From Camarhynchus parvulus (lineage: Eukaryota > Chordata > Aves > Passeriformes > Thraupidae), in assembly GCF_901933205.1 (NCBI RefSeq), contig NC_044573.1, forward strand, positions 33,700,993 to 33,764,992: 64,000 bases of DNA, given 5' to 3'. Of the stretch, positions 13,401 to 25,364 are shown piece after piece (positions within the stretch are counted from its first letter, which is position 1; every line of letters starts with the position of its first letter). Under the pieces are notes generated by a model that did not search any database, had not been told where the DNA came from, and saw nothing but the letters and a program-made list of their open reading frames with translations. Both the position numbers and the translations under genes were made by a program.

Positions 13401-14137
13401 GTTTGCATTTAGTAGAAGGCTGATTGCTCTTTGCTATTGGATTTTGCTGCATAAGGACCTCTTGCTTTCTGTTAGAATTATTTTTTTCTTCTGCACCCAT
13501 TCTGATAGGTATTGTGCCAATATGTATCATGACTTACAGTTATTTTCCATTCATCTTTTTAGATGGTAATTGGAACTTTAACAATACAAGTTGCATAGGT
13601 TTTCACAAGTTGATATTGCTTAATATCAAGTACTTGGGGGAAGAATGGTCTGACACTAAATAAATGATTGTAACAAAGATTTTCAGGAGCAAAAGTCAAT
13701 ATAAAAATTCCATGGGCTGTATTGAATAGACAGTAGACACAGAAGTCTACTCATTTTAATTGTTTTGGATTTACCCTTAGGAAGGTGGAAGATGTAGCCC
13801 TTTTTAATGCATTAAACAGAGAGGAGAGTTGTGTGTTACTGGCTGTTAATTCTGTCCCTCATGGAAAATTTCTGCCACAACAGGAACCTGTAGAATATGT
13901 AGAGTATTGCTGCATGTTCCTAAAATGTGCAGGAGATCTCTAGGGCTACTAGTTAAGTGTTTTGACTGCCAGCTTCCATAAATTACATAAATCTAAATGG
14001 AATTATATATAAATATAGAAGGGGGACAGAATCACCATATTTTTTCCATTCAGAATTAATAGTGGACTCATAAATCCCCAGACACTATATTTATGGTGAT
14101 TAGTTAGGATTTCAGTGGTGGTGGGCTCATGTAGTTG
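10421..14137. other. Unclassified non-coding DNA
   Basis: No gene or confident repeat. There is a 14-T run near 12428-12441. On the minus strand, 11220-11471 is open for 83 codons and is preceded by an acceptor-like CTCCACAG. I do not recognise the protein and no donor follows before the stop, so I do not call a gene. Confidence 0.5.
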
Positions 14138-14315
14138 TGTGGTGGTTGGCTATTGGCTCAATGCCTGGTGCCCACTAATGCTGCTTTATCATTGCTCTTT
14201 TCAAGTGGACAAGGGAGAGAAAATATCACAAAAGGCTCTTGGGTCCAGATAAGGGCAGGGAGAGATCACTCACCATCATGAGCAAACCAGACTCATCTTG
14301 GGGAAAATAATTGAA

Positions 14316-14321
14316 TTTATT
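14316..14321 (-). promoter_or_regulatory. Poly(A) signal of the LTR
   Basis: AATAAA on the minus strand within GCTAATAAATTCAATTATTT, placed near the end of the LTR as expected for an R region. Confidence 0.6.
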
Positions 14322-15010
14322 AGCAATTAAATCAGAGTAGGAAAATGAGAAGTAAACCAAAATTTTAAAAACACCTTTGTCCCCCACCCCTCCCTCCTTT
14401 CTGGGTTTACCTCTCTTCCTGATTCCCCACCTTCTTACCCTGAGCAGCACAGTGTGACAAGGAGTGGGGGTTGCAATCACTTCATCACAGTTGTTTCTGC
14501 TACTCCTTCCTCCTTTCTGGGGAAAACTCCTCACACTCTTCCCTTGCTCAGTATGGGGTCACTTCCATGAAAGACAGTTCTCCAGAAACTTCTCCAAAGT
14601 GAGTCCTTCCCAGAGGTGCAGTTCTTCAGTTCTCCAGCACGGAGCCAGCAAACCTGCTCCAGAACGGGCTCCTCTCTTCACAGGTCTCCTGCCAGGAGTC
14701 TGCTCTGGCATGGGCTTCCCATGGGGTCACAGCCTCCTTTGGGGATCCATCTGCTCCTCTGTGGAGTCCTTCATGAGCTGCAGGTGCATCTGTGCTCCAC
14801 TGTGGCACTCCATGGGCTGTAAGAGATCATCCTGCCTCACCTTGGTCTGCACCATGGGCTGCAGGGGAATCTTTGCTGTAGTACCAGAAGCACATCCTCT
14901 TCCTCCTTCTGCACTGACCTTGGTGTCTGCAGAGCTGCTCCTCTCATGCATTCTCTCTCCTCTCTTCTCTGGCCACAATTTGCTTCTGCACAAACCTTCT
15001 TTTTTTCCTT

Positions 15011-15017
15011 CTTAAAT
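15011..15017 (-). promoter_or_regulatory. TATA-like box of the LTR
   Basis: ATTTAAG on the minus strand, about 185 nt from the 5' end of the LTR and upstream of its repeated middle region. Confidence 0.4.
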
Positions 15018-16052
15018 CTGTTATCCCAAAGGAACTACCACCATTGCTAATGGGCTAAGACTTACTCAGGGACAGGTCCATCTTGGAGCCAGCTGGCATT
15101 GCATCCTTTGGGCATGGGGGAAGTTTCTAGCAGCTTCTCAGAAAAACCACTCTTGTAGCCCCCTCTGCCACCAAAACCTTGCCACACAAACCCAAAACAA
15201 AGTGCTTGCCATACAATTAATGTTTCAGAGTAGTCCTTCCATCACGCCCTCTTACACATTTCTCTTGAGTCAGTGGTCCATAAAGATCCACTAACAGTAG
15301 GGTTGACCTTTGCCTTGGGGATGGAGATTGCAAAGTGCAAGATTGTGGCAGAAAATTCCTTTCAGTCAAGGCATTAAACAGAACTGACATCTTTCCTGCA
15401 GTATTTGTTGTATTAGCTATACTTAGGAAAGGAGTAAGTGCAATTGTAGCAGTAAATTTGTCTGCTGCAGTTGGTACATTTCCAGTATCTCATGGGGCCC
15501 CTGTAGATTTGTGAAATGTTATTAATTTTTGAAATTTCATATTATTTTTTCATTTCTCAGAGCCCTATAGCTCTGAGACCATTCTATTAAAATAACAATA
15601 GTAATTTATATTAAAATGTATCAAAAGCTGATCTATTTTCCCTCAGAACCTCTGATCAAGTCCTACAAAATCTGAGTCTTTTGTAGGGACTCTTTTTCTG
15701 GAGACAATTTTACCAAATCAGATTTTTTGAATGGTCACAGCTGTTATCCTCCCTCAAAGAATGGATATTACCTTTGCCTTTTGTTTGTAGCTCAGTCTTG
15801 CTGATTTATAAAGACTGACATTAATTCCACCAGCTACTTCACTAGGTGTGTATCACACAGCTCCCCAAAACTTATGTCTCTATGAGCATCTCCTCTGTCA
15901 GGTCTTGTGTTAGAATTAGAAGAATTTTACATAAGGAGGTGATTTGGACCTATCTGCTTCAGTCTTCTTTGAAAGGAATCAGGTCCTCTTTGAATAAGGA
16001 CTTTCATACTCCCATTTGTGTGCAGAGATTAGAGAAAGTATGTACATCTTAC

Positions 16053-16174
16053 CTTTGAAGTTAGGACTCCTGTTAATTTGTGTTTTTCCTGCAGGGGTTG
16101 ACATGATTAGCCAAAAATCTTTGGTGCAGTTCATTACAAAATAAAACCTGGCTTCTGAATCACCAGGGAAGTCT
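16053..16174 (-). other. Candidate exon, minus strand, unidentified product
   Basis: On the minus strand a good acceptor (CCTAAGCCTCTTCCACAG) precedes 122 bp that end AAAG before GTAAGA, a good donor. One frame is open through the whole block and extends beyond it on both sides; it would begin with one base completing a codon and end with one base starting the next. The translation is varied, with an N-glycosylation-type NCT and several aromatic residues (RFYFVMN, DFWLIM), and is not low-complexity. I do not recognise the family. No neighbouring exon in the right phase could be identified, so chance remains possible. Confidence 0.22.
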
Positions 16175-16198
16175 CTGTGGAAGAGGCTTAGGATCTGG
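16095..16198 (+). other. Candidate non-coding exon, plus strand
   Basis: A strong acceptor (ttgtgtttttcctgcag, ending 16094) and a donor (gg|gtaaga at 16199) bound 104 bp. All three plus-strand frames contain stops, so any transcript would be non-coding here. It overlaps the minus-strand candidate at 16053-16174. Confidence 0.2.
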
Positions 16199-17749
16199 GT
16201 AAGACATGTGAGCATTTAAATGAATGCCTCTCATTTTACACTCAGAATAAAAAACCCCTTTGCTGTCATTTGAAGTGATGAAAAAAATTCCTTTGATAAA
16301 AGGAAGGCAGCTACTCCTATTATTTCTTTAACTTCCCTTTTGCTTTTGTTTTTTGTTAAACAACAAAGACTATGTTCAAGATCTCAATATTCATTGTTTT
16401 CACGCTGAACTGAAAATAGCTCAGTGGTGATAATAGTTCCTTCAAATCTCCCTGAATCTGCAGGACAAAGAAATTTTTTTCTTCCTATCTACATGGGCTC
16501 TGAGTTAAAATTTAAGAGAAAAATATCTCATTTATTCTGGTAATATAAAGTTTGATGTTGTTGCAGAATAAATGGTAAAGCAGGTAGATTTAAGTGAGAG
16601 CTCTCTACATATGATATTCTCCAAAAGAAAGCTTAAAAATCTCAAAAGATACTGTTCTAGGGAAAATATGGTAGAAACATTTTTTCAATGTTCGTAATAA
16701 ATACATTTGTACCGTGTCTAAACTGCTACAAATCTGAAATCCAATAAGGTTTACAATACCTTTGCCTGGAAACAGAGTTAAAAATACTGCAGAAGAGATT
16801 GTGTAAAAACGATAGTGTATTTAATTTTATTTCATTTCAAAGGCTGTTGAAAAAAACAATAAAAATAGATAATCTTTCCATGTTGACTCCTGAGATAAGG
16901 AATATCAGGCACAGAGCTGGAATACTTGCAAAGTATAAGTGTGGACAGGTGTAAAATAGCTTCAGCTCCATTTGCTTCTGAATGTCTATACTTCTACAGT
17001 GAAAGACGCCCAAAAAAAGAGAGTCCCTTTACCTCAGCTGCTGTGTGATCATTCTGATGTGGGAAGCCTGTTAAAATTAAGCAGATTAACTATTTTCAGT
17101 GCAAAGTTTGCTACCTGAAACACTGAATATTCAAAACTTTAATGATCCATAAGGAAATAGCATGTTAGTTAAGAAGCAACAATTTTAAAATGTAATAAAT
17201 TTAAATATTCTCTGATTATGGTATTGTATTATATATAGTTCAGCAATTAGATCATCAGTTACTAAATGTATTTGCTACCAAAATAATTGAAATGTTAATT
17301 ACCAAATTCTCAGTTGGTTTTCAGCTAGAATGCCAATTCTTAGACCTGGAGCAAATATCAGCCTTCATGTAGGCTTTGTTAATACTAAATCCTGGTTGGA
17401 AAAAAAAGACCCCAAACATCAAAATTGAAATGTATCTTTTCAATAGGAAAATCCAAATCGAATATATTTTCAACATTAAAATCCAAGAAAATGTTTCCTG
17501 GTTTTCAGAGGTGACTACATTACTGAATTTCTCTTAGTTGTTTTGAAGTTTTGATTTCTCATTATTAAATCTGAGCAAATTCATATCTGTTTCCAAAGTG
17601 TTGACAGCTATTTTTATTCTGCGCATGTGGGTATGCAAACAGGACAAATTTGCTACATTTGTATCTGAGGAGGGCATCAGGAATTACACGCCTGGCAGAG
17701 GCTTCAGAACTTCAGTGGCAGCGCCACCTCCAGCCCCCCTGACAACTAT

Positions 17750-18140
17750 CACACAAGGACCCAGAGCTCATTGATACTCCCAGTTCGCTCCTAGAAAGAC
17801 CTTTTGGTGCTGTCCACAGAAAAACACCCTCTGCTCTCAGTTTTCAGCCCCTCATCTATTTCTAGCCCTGTCTCCTTATCCCATCAATGGAAGAGGTATT
17901 TATGCTGCTGCTTTCTCCCCTCCTCTCTTGCCGCGACAGATTTTCTGCCCAAACATCCTAATTCTGTGCCCTTTGGTATTCTATTCTCCAGGCCTAACTC
18001 CAGTTCCTTTAAAAGTTTGCCAGTGCAAAAAGTCTTCATCTTTTCAACCTTCTTGGCTCTGAGCTTCCTCACTACCCACAAGCTCTTGGGTATCTTCAGT
18101 TTTCTCAGTTATGCCACACCCCGAGTTCCTTCTGCTTTTG
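17750..18140. other. Pyrimidine-rich, strand-asymmetric stretch
   Basis: The plus strand is strongly enriched in C and T over about 400 bp. This explains the 116-codon plus-strand open frame at 17804-18154, which is rich in Ser, Phe, Leu and Pro and has no recognisable domain. I do not consider it a gene. Confidence 0.4.
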
Positions 18141-19311
18141 TGTCTCTGGCTTGAGTGATGGTGCAGCTGACAGTGTTAGGAGGTGCAGACTCAGGCCTGG
18201 AAGGGGAATGTGGGCACTTGGAATGAGCTCCTGAGGTAGCAACAGGCTTTAGATTCTTCATGTTTTGATGTGTAAAGGATTGCCTGTAGATATCATTGCT
18301 GTTGTCTTCCATCTGACTTCATAACTGCTGCATGCTGCTGTCCAAGATTCTTCCTCTTCCCGTGTAATCAGTGGAAATGACTGAAGTTACCTCCCAACTC
18401 CCTCCCTCTAACCTTGTTAATGGCTGTAGATCCAGTTGTGCCCCCTGCCAAGCCTTCAGAGGTCTGTGAGCAAGGCTGCAGTTATTAAAAGACCACTCAG
18501 GATGCTGAATGTTAAATTAGTGTCAAGTCTGGGAAGGGTAGTGGTAATTACACGCACTAAGAAACAGAGTCATTCCTCTGGCAAGCACCCACAGTACCAC
18601 CAACATCTATAGAGAGCCGGTCGGTGTCCTTGAGCTGGCAGGATGCCACTGCAGGTGCATGCCCTTCCATCATCCTGCATGCATCAGTCCACCCCTCCAT
18701 GCCCTAATCTGGAGTAGAGGACAGAGAAAGAGAAAGAGAAATCAAAAGTCCATCTCTCTCAGAGGGCAGGATTTTGTGTGGCAGTAAAGCATTGGTGGCA
18801 TTTTCTCTAATTGTTGTTCCTTTATAAACTTACTTAAGGCTATATAAGTATTCCTAAAAATTTATTTCAGACCACTCAGCCCCAAAGAAAATGTTTTATC
18901 CTTAATTTTAATGAAAAACTTTCATATCTCTGCTGGAGAATAAAAGGCTTAAATGAATTGATACTTACTTGAAAATGAAAAATGGTGGTTCTGATCTGAA
19001 TTACTATTTTGGTACCAAAATGTGTTTCTATTACTGGGTCCATTATTAAAAATCATGTTTCTTGGTCCTGGTCTCCAGTTTCCCACCCTCCACTCTGCCC
19101 CATGAGAGAGGCTGTGTGCATGCAGTCATGTTTAACTCCATCTTTGTTTGAAAAGTGTGCTGGTTACGTGCAGGGTATTACCAGCGGCAGCTATGTGTTT
19201 GCCTTTCATTTAAAACAAATTGGAGGAAACTGCCCAGTTTCCATTTTTGCCACTAGAAACCTTCTGGTACTGCTTCTTTGAGGATATGATCCCTTTCATG
19301 CCTCCTACTCT

Positions 19312-19757
19312 TGTTTACAGAAGTGATGAATGCCTGGAAACATGCCATTTTTCCTTACCTGAGAGCTGTCGTAGACATCCTTTTCACTAAAATCCTTTCT
19401 TTAGGATTTTTTCCTTCTGGGAAGCTGAGGCCCCAGAAACAAGATGTAAACAATAGATTGTCTGCTGCTGTGGAATGCAACAGGTGGGTCTGTGATTGGT
19501 CTCCTGGGGAAGTTTTGGTTCAGTGACCAGTCACAGCAGAGCTGGCTTGCGGAGTCTGTCAAGGCCAGCTTGTGTGTTATCATTCTTTCTATTCTATTCT
19601 TAGGTAGTTAGCAGCTTCTGGAAATTCTCCCTTTCTTTTTCTTTTTAGTATAGTATAATAGATGTATATATCATAACATAATAAATCAAGCCTTCTGATC
19701 ATGGAGCCCATCTCGTCTCTTCCTTCACCCCGAAAACCTTGTGTCCAACCGACGACA
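19312..19757 (+). mobile_element. LTR of a passerine ERVK-like retrovirus, partial or solo
   Basis: The segment gatgtaaacaatag, then ggtctgtgattggtctcctg, then a tatagtataat-rich stretch, then ataataaatcaagccttctg and catggag, follows the U3-R-U5 order of an abundant passerine LTR that I remember as ERVK-like. The AATAAA lies at 19680-19685, and the right end is placed at gacgaca (19757). The left end is uncertain because U3 is diverged upstream of about 19420. No primer-binding site beginning TGG follows at the right, so it is not an intact 5' LTR. Confidence 0.68.
19680..19685 (+). promoter_or_regulatory. Poly(A) signal of the ERVK-like LTR
   Basis: AATAAA, about 75 nt from the inferred 3' end of the LTR, as in related passerine LTRs. 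Confidence 0.65.
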
Positions 19758-20571
19758 GAGAGCAGGAGTGGAGCCATGCTGTCCTTATTCACCTTCATTC
19801 TACAGTGGCTTTGGTGGAGCACAGCATCCCATTCCTGTGCAGGATCATGGAATAGGAGAACAAAATGCCGCCAAGACAGAGAGAAGTGCAGTTCTTAAGG
19901 GGGTCAGTCTGGCTTTGGGGAATTTTTTTCTGGGAATATTTGCAAATGAACACAGAGATTGTAAAAATTATTATTGCTGTTACCACAGTTTTTGTGGTGC
20001 CTGTTCTTGTTGCTGTGACACTTCATAGCTTCAGTCATGAGTGGGACCTCACTGCGTAAGAGAAGAATTGTTTGTTCTCCTGTAACTGGAAATCTCAGTT
20101 TGTGTTTGGCAGCCCTCTCTACTCGATATTAAAATCTTTGGTTTAAAGTTTGAAAAAGCTTTGAGCACCATTGTTACTACTTTTTGAAAAGCATTTTTTG
20201 AGTTAAAAAAATGAGCTGTGACTTTTCCATGTGCCCTACTTTACTGACAATTCAACTTTAGATTGAGTTAAAGCCATAAAGATAGCTCCTACGAGAGTAT
20301 CAGCTGTGGTTTGATAATATATTGTCTCTGGCAAAAATATCAGCTTTAAGACTTTCTACACATATGATATTCCTACATCCTGCCTCTTCACCTCTCCTCT
20401 ACCTCCTGGCTCATTGTAAATATATACTAGCCTGGCTGGTTTTTAGGGATGGTCCACATCCTTGGTGGGCTTTTTAAGCTAGATGACATATCATCTGATA
20501 TGATTTAGAGCCCCAGTTGCATTTTCCTTGTATGAAGGATTGCTGTGGTAAAGGAGCGGGGTTAAGTGGCA
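19758..20571. other. Unclassified DNA next to the ERVK-like LTR
   Basis: Overlapping open frames (19701-20059, plus) follow the LTR. One, at 19865-20059, encodes a hydrophobic stretch of about 20 residues (IIIAVTTVFVVPVLVAV) that could be a membrane segment or a chance product of T-rich DNA. I recognise no retroviral domain. The remainder to 20571 shows nothing. Confidence 0.35.
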
Positions 20572-20735
20572 GGAATCATAGTACCATAAAAAAACCTTAG
20601 GTTGAGAGGGGTCTCAGAAGGTACCAGCCTCTGGCTCAAGACCAGACTACCATCAAAGATACAGCAGGTTTCTCCTGGCTTTATCCAATCAGATTTTAGA
20701 TGTCTTTAAGTATAGAAAATCTTTAACCTCAGCTC
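20572..20735 (-). mobile_element. Old CR1 LINE 3'-end relic
   Basis: The plus strand starts ggaatcatagtaccata, the complement of a degraded CR1 3' octamer tail. It continues gggtctcagaaggtacc, then ctggctttatccaatcag, then gatgtctttaagtatagaaa, which line up with the CR1 3' consensus read in reverse. Divergence is high, so this is an old subfamily and the inner boundary is approximate. Confidence 0.6.
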
Positions 20736-23700
20736 TACAATCATGATGCTAATAAAGGAGGAAAATATAGAGGTTGCATGCCAGCTGTGTTATATTTTGA
20801 TAATTGAACAGGTCTATGGGCTATCACCCCTTCTGTTCCATCATAGATTTAGAAATAGTTTATGTCTCAGAGGAGTAATGGCAGCTCTGTAAGGTGCTTG
20901 CACTTTGGCTAATGAGTCTTTTTTCATAATGTGGCTGATTATCTCAGGAGACATGAGCTGAAGGATCTGCATTATTCCCAGTCTGAAACAAACCCAGGTA
21001 ACTGTTCTGTATGTATAGTGAGGTAGTGCACTGGATAGGCACCCATGATTTCTCCTGGACAATGTGCACACGATAAAAAGGAGTGGATTTGGGAAAGTGA
21101 GCCGGATTTCTCTGTTCATGTGTCAGTGCTTGGATCAAATTCCTAATCTGATATCCAAAGGAAAGAGAGCTGCAAAATCAGCTAAAGCTACTGCAGTATC
21201 AGTCCATTTGCTTGTGCATTAATTCTTTGACCACCTGTAAATGTCTGGTGCATGAAGCAAGTGAAGGATTTCTGTTTGTGCAACAGTGCTGCTTAATATT
21301 GACAGTTTTTTCAAGCTATTGGAAGCAGCTGAAAGGGAAGCATGCCAGGCAAACCAGGCCTGACTGCAAAACAATAATTCATTCAGTCTATTCGTCACTT
21401 AGCTGAAATTTGTGTTCCATTTAAAGAAAAATGGAAAAAAAGAAATAATGAACTCAATTCATTAGCTTCTACTCATGCAATCGTGAAGTTATCTGGCTTC
21501 ACATGAAGAAAAAAAAAAGAATGGAACAATATTTACAGGATATTTATTTAAATGGTGAGTTAAATATAGGTACAAACTGCTGAAAAAAATTCTGCAGGCT
21601 TCTGAAAGCCTTAAACACACTCCTAGAGAAATTGATATAAAGCCTTCTACCCATTGCTTACAAAGGGAGCTAGAGAGTAATAGCCCTGCTTTCTGGTGCA
21701 AACTGGAATGGAGCAATGTTGATTCATACTAGATTTAAAAGGCATTTGGGGTACTGGAAGGTTGACTTCAGCAGGAGCTGACTATCCTCATTTCTGCATC
21801 TTGTTAGGCACGAATGTATTTCTGTGTGCCTTTTCCTTATATCTTAGGAACAGAATTCTGAGGCCTGAGTATTTTGTTGGGAAATGTGCCTGTCCCCAGG
21901 GACTCATGTGGAGAGCTGCCATGCTGTCCAGGGACCAGACCAGCTGGAGGAAGACCAGAAACAAATAGTGACAGCACAGCAGCAGCTTGCAACTGAACTG
22001 GAAGGTACTGCCATGAATTCTTCTGCCTCAATCCCTCTGCCTGATTCATTGTTGACTACATATGGTTCCTTGTTATAGTTTGATAAAAAGTTATTTTTGG
22101 TCAAAATCCTCTTTCTTTCAGAATATAATTATTTCTTGCCTTCAATTCAGTGTTAGAGCAAATATGACCTAATAATGGTTCATGTTCTAGGGCACCACTT
22201 CCTAATTAAGAGAATTTCACCTGTATCTTTTGATTGAATATTTATGCAGATCTCCCAGGATTAGAAGGTACACAGCATGGCATGGACCTTCTGGTCCCCC
22301 CAAGGTGCATGGCCTTTGGGTCACTGATATTAGCATTGCTGAGGCTCACCTCCACAGAGAGAGGGTGGCTGATTGCAAGGTGAGTGAGACACAGATCACT
22401 TCACTTCTGCTGCATCACAGTTCACTTGGTGAAGTGATAATCCAGAAGCCTTCAGACTGTGGGAACACACTCTGTATCCAGGAATTTAGAAGTCAAACAC
22501 TGTCTTGGACTGCAGACATGTCATCTGCTTAAAAAACCTGTCTTAATTCTTATTGCCTTACATATTAGTTCTGTTTTGCATCACTGCCTTTCTTTGGCCC
22601 CAGTATTGTTGCTCTTCCTAAACATTGTATTGTGTACTAGATTTTAAGAATAATTGTTTTCAAATAAGTATTTTAAGCAATTTGGGGCTATTATAACTAC
22701 TGAAAATAAAACCATCCCATCTTACTTACATAGGGGATGTGTGAAAAAAACCACAAAACAAAAGGCAGGGAAAAAAAGAAAATTAAAAAAGTTAATAGGG
22801 AAACAGACTATTCATCTGATATCAAAATTAACATATGTGAAATAGCTACTAAAAACAGCAATATGGATTTCAAATGTGTATGGACCAGGCAAAATAGTGA
22901 GAGAAAGTACACACAGCAGATGAAAAGATCAGATCAGAGCCAGAGACACCAGACAGAAGTAGAAAGCAGAAAAGAGGGTGTCAGAGACTTCATAAAAAGC
23001 TTTGAGAAAAATAGATCCTGTATTTAGTAGACAATCTGTGCAATTTCTTTAACATGAAAGAGCTATGACAGTATTTTCCAGGATCTAAATTCCACAAAGT
23101 AGGTTTGAAATTCTGGTAACCTTAACATGCAATTATATGTTAAATGAAGGGCAAGGATATTTATCAAAGTGACTTTGTGGGTTTGGTTTGTACAATGACA
23201 AGTCCTTTGTGAATTATGGTGGAGTACATAATACTGAACTTATATATTTGTCTTGCAAGGAAAACAAAGTGTTTGAGTCCAGTTTCAGTGCAACTGGAGA
23301 AAGCATGCACACATACACTAAGGTGAGCTGGGTACACCTGCATGATGCGCATAGGCAAGGTAGTACAAGAATTCAATGTTTCTTCATAATTTTGGTTTTA
23401 GCTGTCAAGAATGACACTGACTTAGATTACAAGGCAGGCCTGTAACTGATTGTAAAGTGCAAAGAAATTGCTTTATCCATAAATTGTTCTTCAGCTTTCC
23501 TGAAATCAGTTTTCTCAACTGCATGCACAGTTTGCCTCCTCATTACCACTATTGTAATTTTGCCTTTTGCTTTAGTTTTCTCCCCTTATCTCTATGATTT
23601 GCTATGACATGCAGCTTGAACAGGCAAGGTCTGCAAGCTAAGTTGAAAAAAATGTCTTTCTTCCATCTTATGCTACTAATTTTGAGATATTTTAAGCACC

Positions 23701-25364
23701 AACTAGAGTCAATACTACTCTCCTCCCCTTTTATTTGTACAGGTGAAAATAATTAATAAGCTCATCTTGAAAAGAAATTACCAAATATATTACAGTGGAG
23801 AAGAAAGTGTAATTCTGCGATATTTAGCATCTATGATAATAAACATCTGCAACCATAGGAGGACAAGTATTCCATATGTGTGTAATTCATATAGTTTTAG
23901 TCTGAAAAGGTATCTACCGACTCTTTACATGTTACTCTGATGTTTTGAATCTGAAGCTGAATCTAATTCAGAACTGGGGTTTTTTTCTATGTAAGAACAA
24001 GCCTGTTGAGAATTTTGCAAGAGATATATGGAAGTGAACATAAACATTTTTAGGACTTACATTGTGAGGAATTGTGAGACCGAAATTCAAATGCTATTAT
24101 TAATCATGATTTTCCTGTTAACAATGTGCTGAATATTCACTTGGAAAGGAAAAATACAAATTTAAAATTCTAGGAAAACGCCTTATGACATAAGGAACTA
24201 TATATCATAAATATTAAACAGGGCCTAGCCAAGGCCTAATTGCTGTACAGAACAGACATATTATTTTCAGATTTTTCAGCCATTTCTTACAAATCATATA
24301 TATTGGTAGAAAGTTAGGACTCTTCACAGTAGATCATGGGGATTCTCATGATCTTCTCATGGTCTACTCTTCACAGTAACATGAGGATTAAATTCATCAG
24401 GAGTAGTATTCATATGTACATTCATATGTATTGATTGGTACTTTTCTACTTACAGTTATCAAGTCAAAGTCCCTCCAGTTCCACTTTGCAGTCATGGAGA
24501 AAGAGGATTTTTAAATGCCTGCATCTTGTTGAGTCACTGGAGAAAACCAGTTTGGCTTTAACATTGCCTATAGGCTGTTAATGGTTTTCTGAAGAGCATT
24601 AAGTCCCCCTCTCTCTCCCTCCCCCTCCTCTTTTTGGTTATTCCTTTAAATATTACAATCCCTGTTTCCTGCCTATGCCCCTATACTTCTTCAGCAGCAG
24701 CATAGGGTTTACCCTCATAGCCTCAATACTAGCTACAGAGTTCTTTAGATAAACCAGCTGGACTTTTGGCACCTTTGCAGGGCTATGAAGATCTTAAAAC
24801 CTTATGTTGCCACAAGACATATTCAAGAAATAAGATCCATTATGAAATTCAAACCACCCTGGCACATATTAATAAAATTCTTCCCTGAGTTCCAAATGAA
24901 TTTGCTCTCTTTGCATCTTAAAAAAAAATGCAATAAACATTTGCTCAACCATAAAAAGGTGGAATGAATGCAATTAGGCCATTTAAATATCAATCATTTA
25001 GACAAACAAAACACACAAGTGCCCAAGTGTTCAGCCAGTCAATTTTATAACCACACAGAAAAGAATAAACTAGGAGTATTTTAATGGAAAAGCAAGCTAA
25101 TTTGTAGTCTGCTACAACGCAGCACTAAGCTTCTTGGGTATACTGTGATTAGACATGGATTGCAGTAAAATAGCTACCTAGAAGCCACAAACTCTGATGG
25201 TATTAGTGAGAAGTCTAACTTTCCCACAGCCACATATAGGAGAAACAATAGTTGTGAAGGGGGAGTGGTGTTAATACTGAAGCTTAATGGGGCAAGACAT
25301 GTTCATCAGAGAAGTTGGCTTTTGGATTAGCTCCAAACCCATTAAAATCTTCCCAAGAACATTT
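20736..25364. other. Unclassified non-coding DNA
   Basis: No known repeat. Contents worth noting: a splice-like block at 22250-22379; a weaker one at 21932-22004 that encodes a Gln/Glu-rich heptad-like run; an A-rich low-complexity stretch at 22741-22800; small duplications at 24315-24430; and a CT-rich tract at 24605-24635. No gene is identifiable. Confidence 0.5.
22250..22379 (+). other. Candidate exon, plus strand, probably non-coding
   Basis: The acceptor gattgaatatttatgcag and the donor CAAG|gtgagt bound 130 bp of higher GC than its surroundings. Two frames stay open across it, and one of these meets a stop (tga) at the donor. The product is not recognisable. A long non-coding RNA exon is one reading and chance another. 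Confidence 0.2.

Larger units (their letters stand above)
14138..15199 (-). mobile_element. Solo LTR of an avian endogenous retrovirus, about 1.06 kb
   Basis: On the minus strand the element starts TGTTTTGGGTTTGTGTGGCA and ends GCCAACCACCACA, giving TG...CA ends. It holds a TATA-like TTTAAG (15011-15017), a middle region in which a CAGCCCATGG-type motif recurs every 50-70 bp, an AATAAA (14316-14321), and a U5-like end with GATCTCTCCCTGCCC and GGTGCCAGG... blocks. This architecture matches a long LTR common in passerines, which I remember as ERVL-type; the family name is not certain. No retroviral genes, primer-binding site or polypurine tract adjoin it, so it is solo. Flanks agttg and aagtg agree at only three of five bases. 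The long open frames here on both strands (up to 183 codons, 14464-15015 plus) are by-products of the GC-rich repeats. Confidence 0.85.
15200..19311. other. Unclassified non-coding DNA with splice-like blocks
   Basis: No known repeat or identifiable gene. It holds the two opposed exon candidates at 16053-16198 and a pyrimidine-rich stretch at 17750-18140, both listed separately. The rest, including the AT-rich part at 17100-17580, shows nothing further. Confidence 0.5.

Noticed and set aside
14464..15015. 183-codon plus-strand open frame, the longest in the window
   Set aside because: It lies antisense inside the large LTR and follows the LTR's GC-rich internal repeats. The opposite strand is open too, and there is no domain.
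19865..20059. Hydrophobic segment beside the ERVK-like LTR, possibly an envelope membrane anchor
   Set aside because: No other envelope feature is visible and the segment lies on the side of the LTR where envelope sequence would not be expected.
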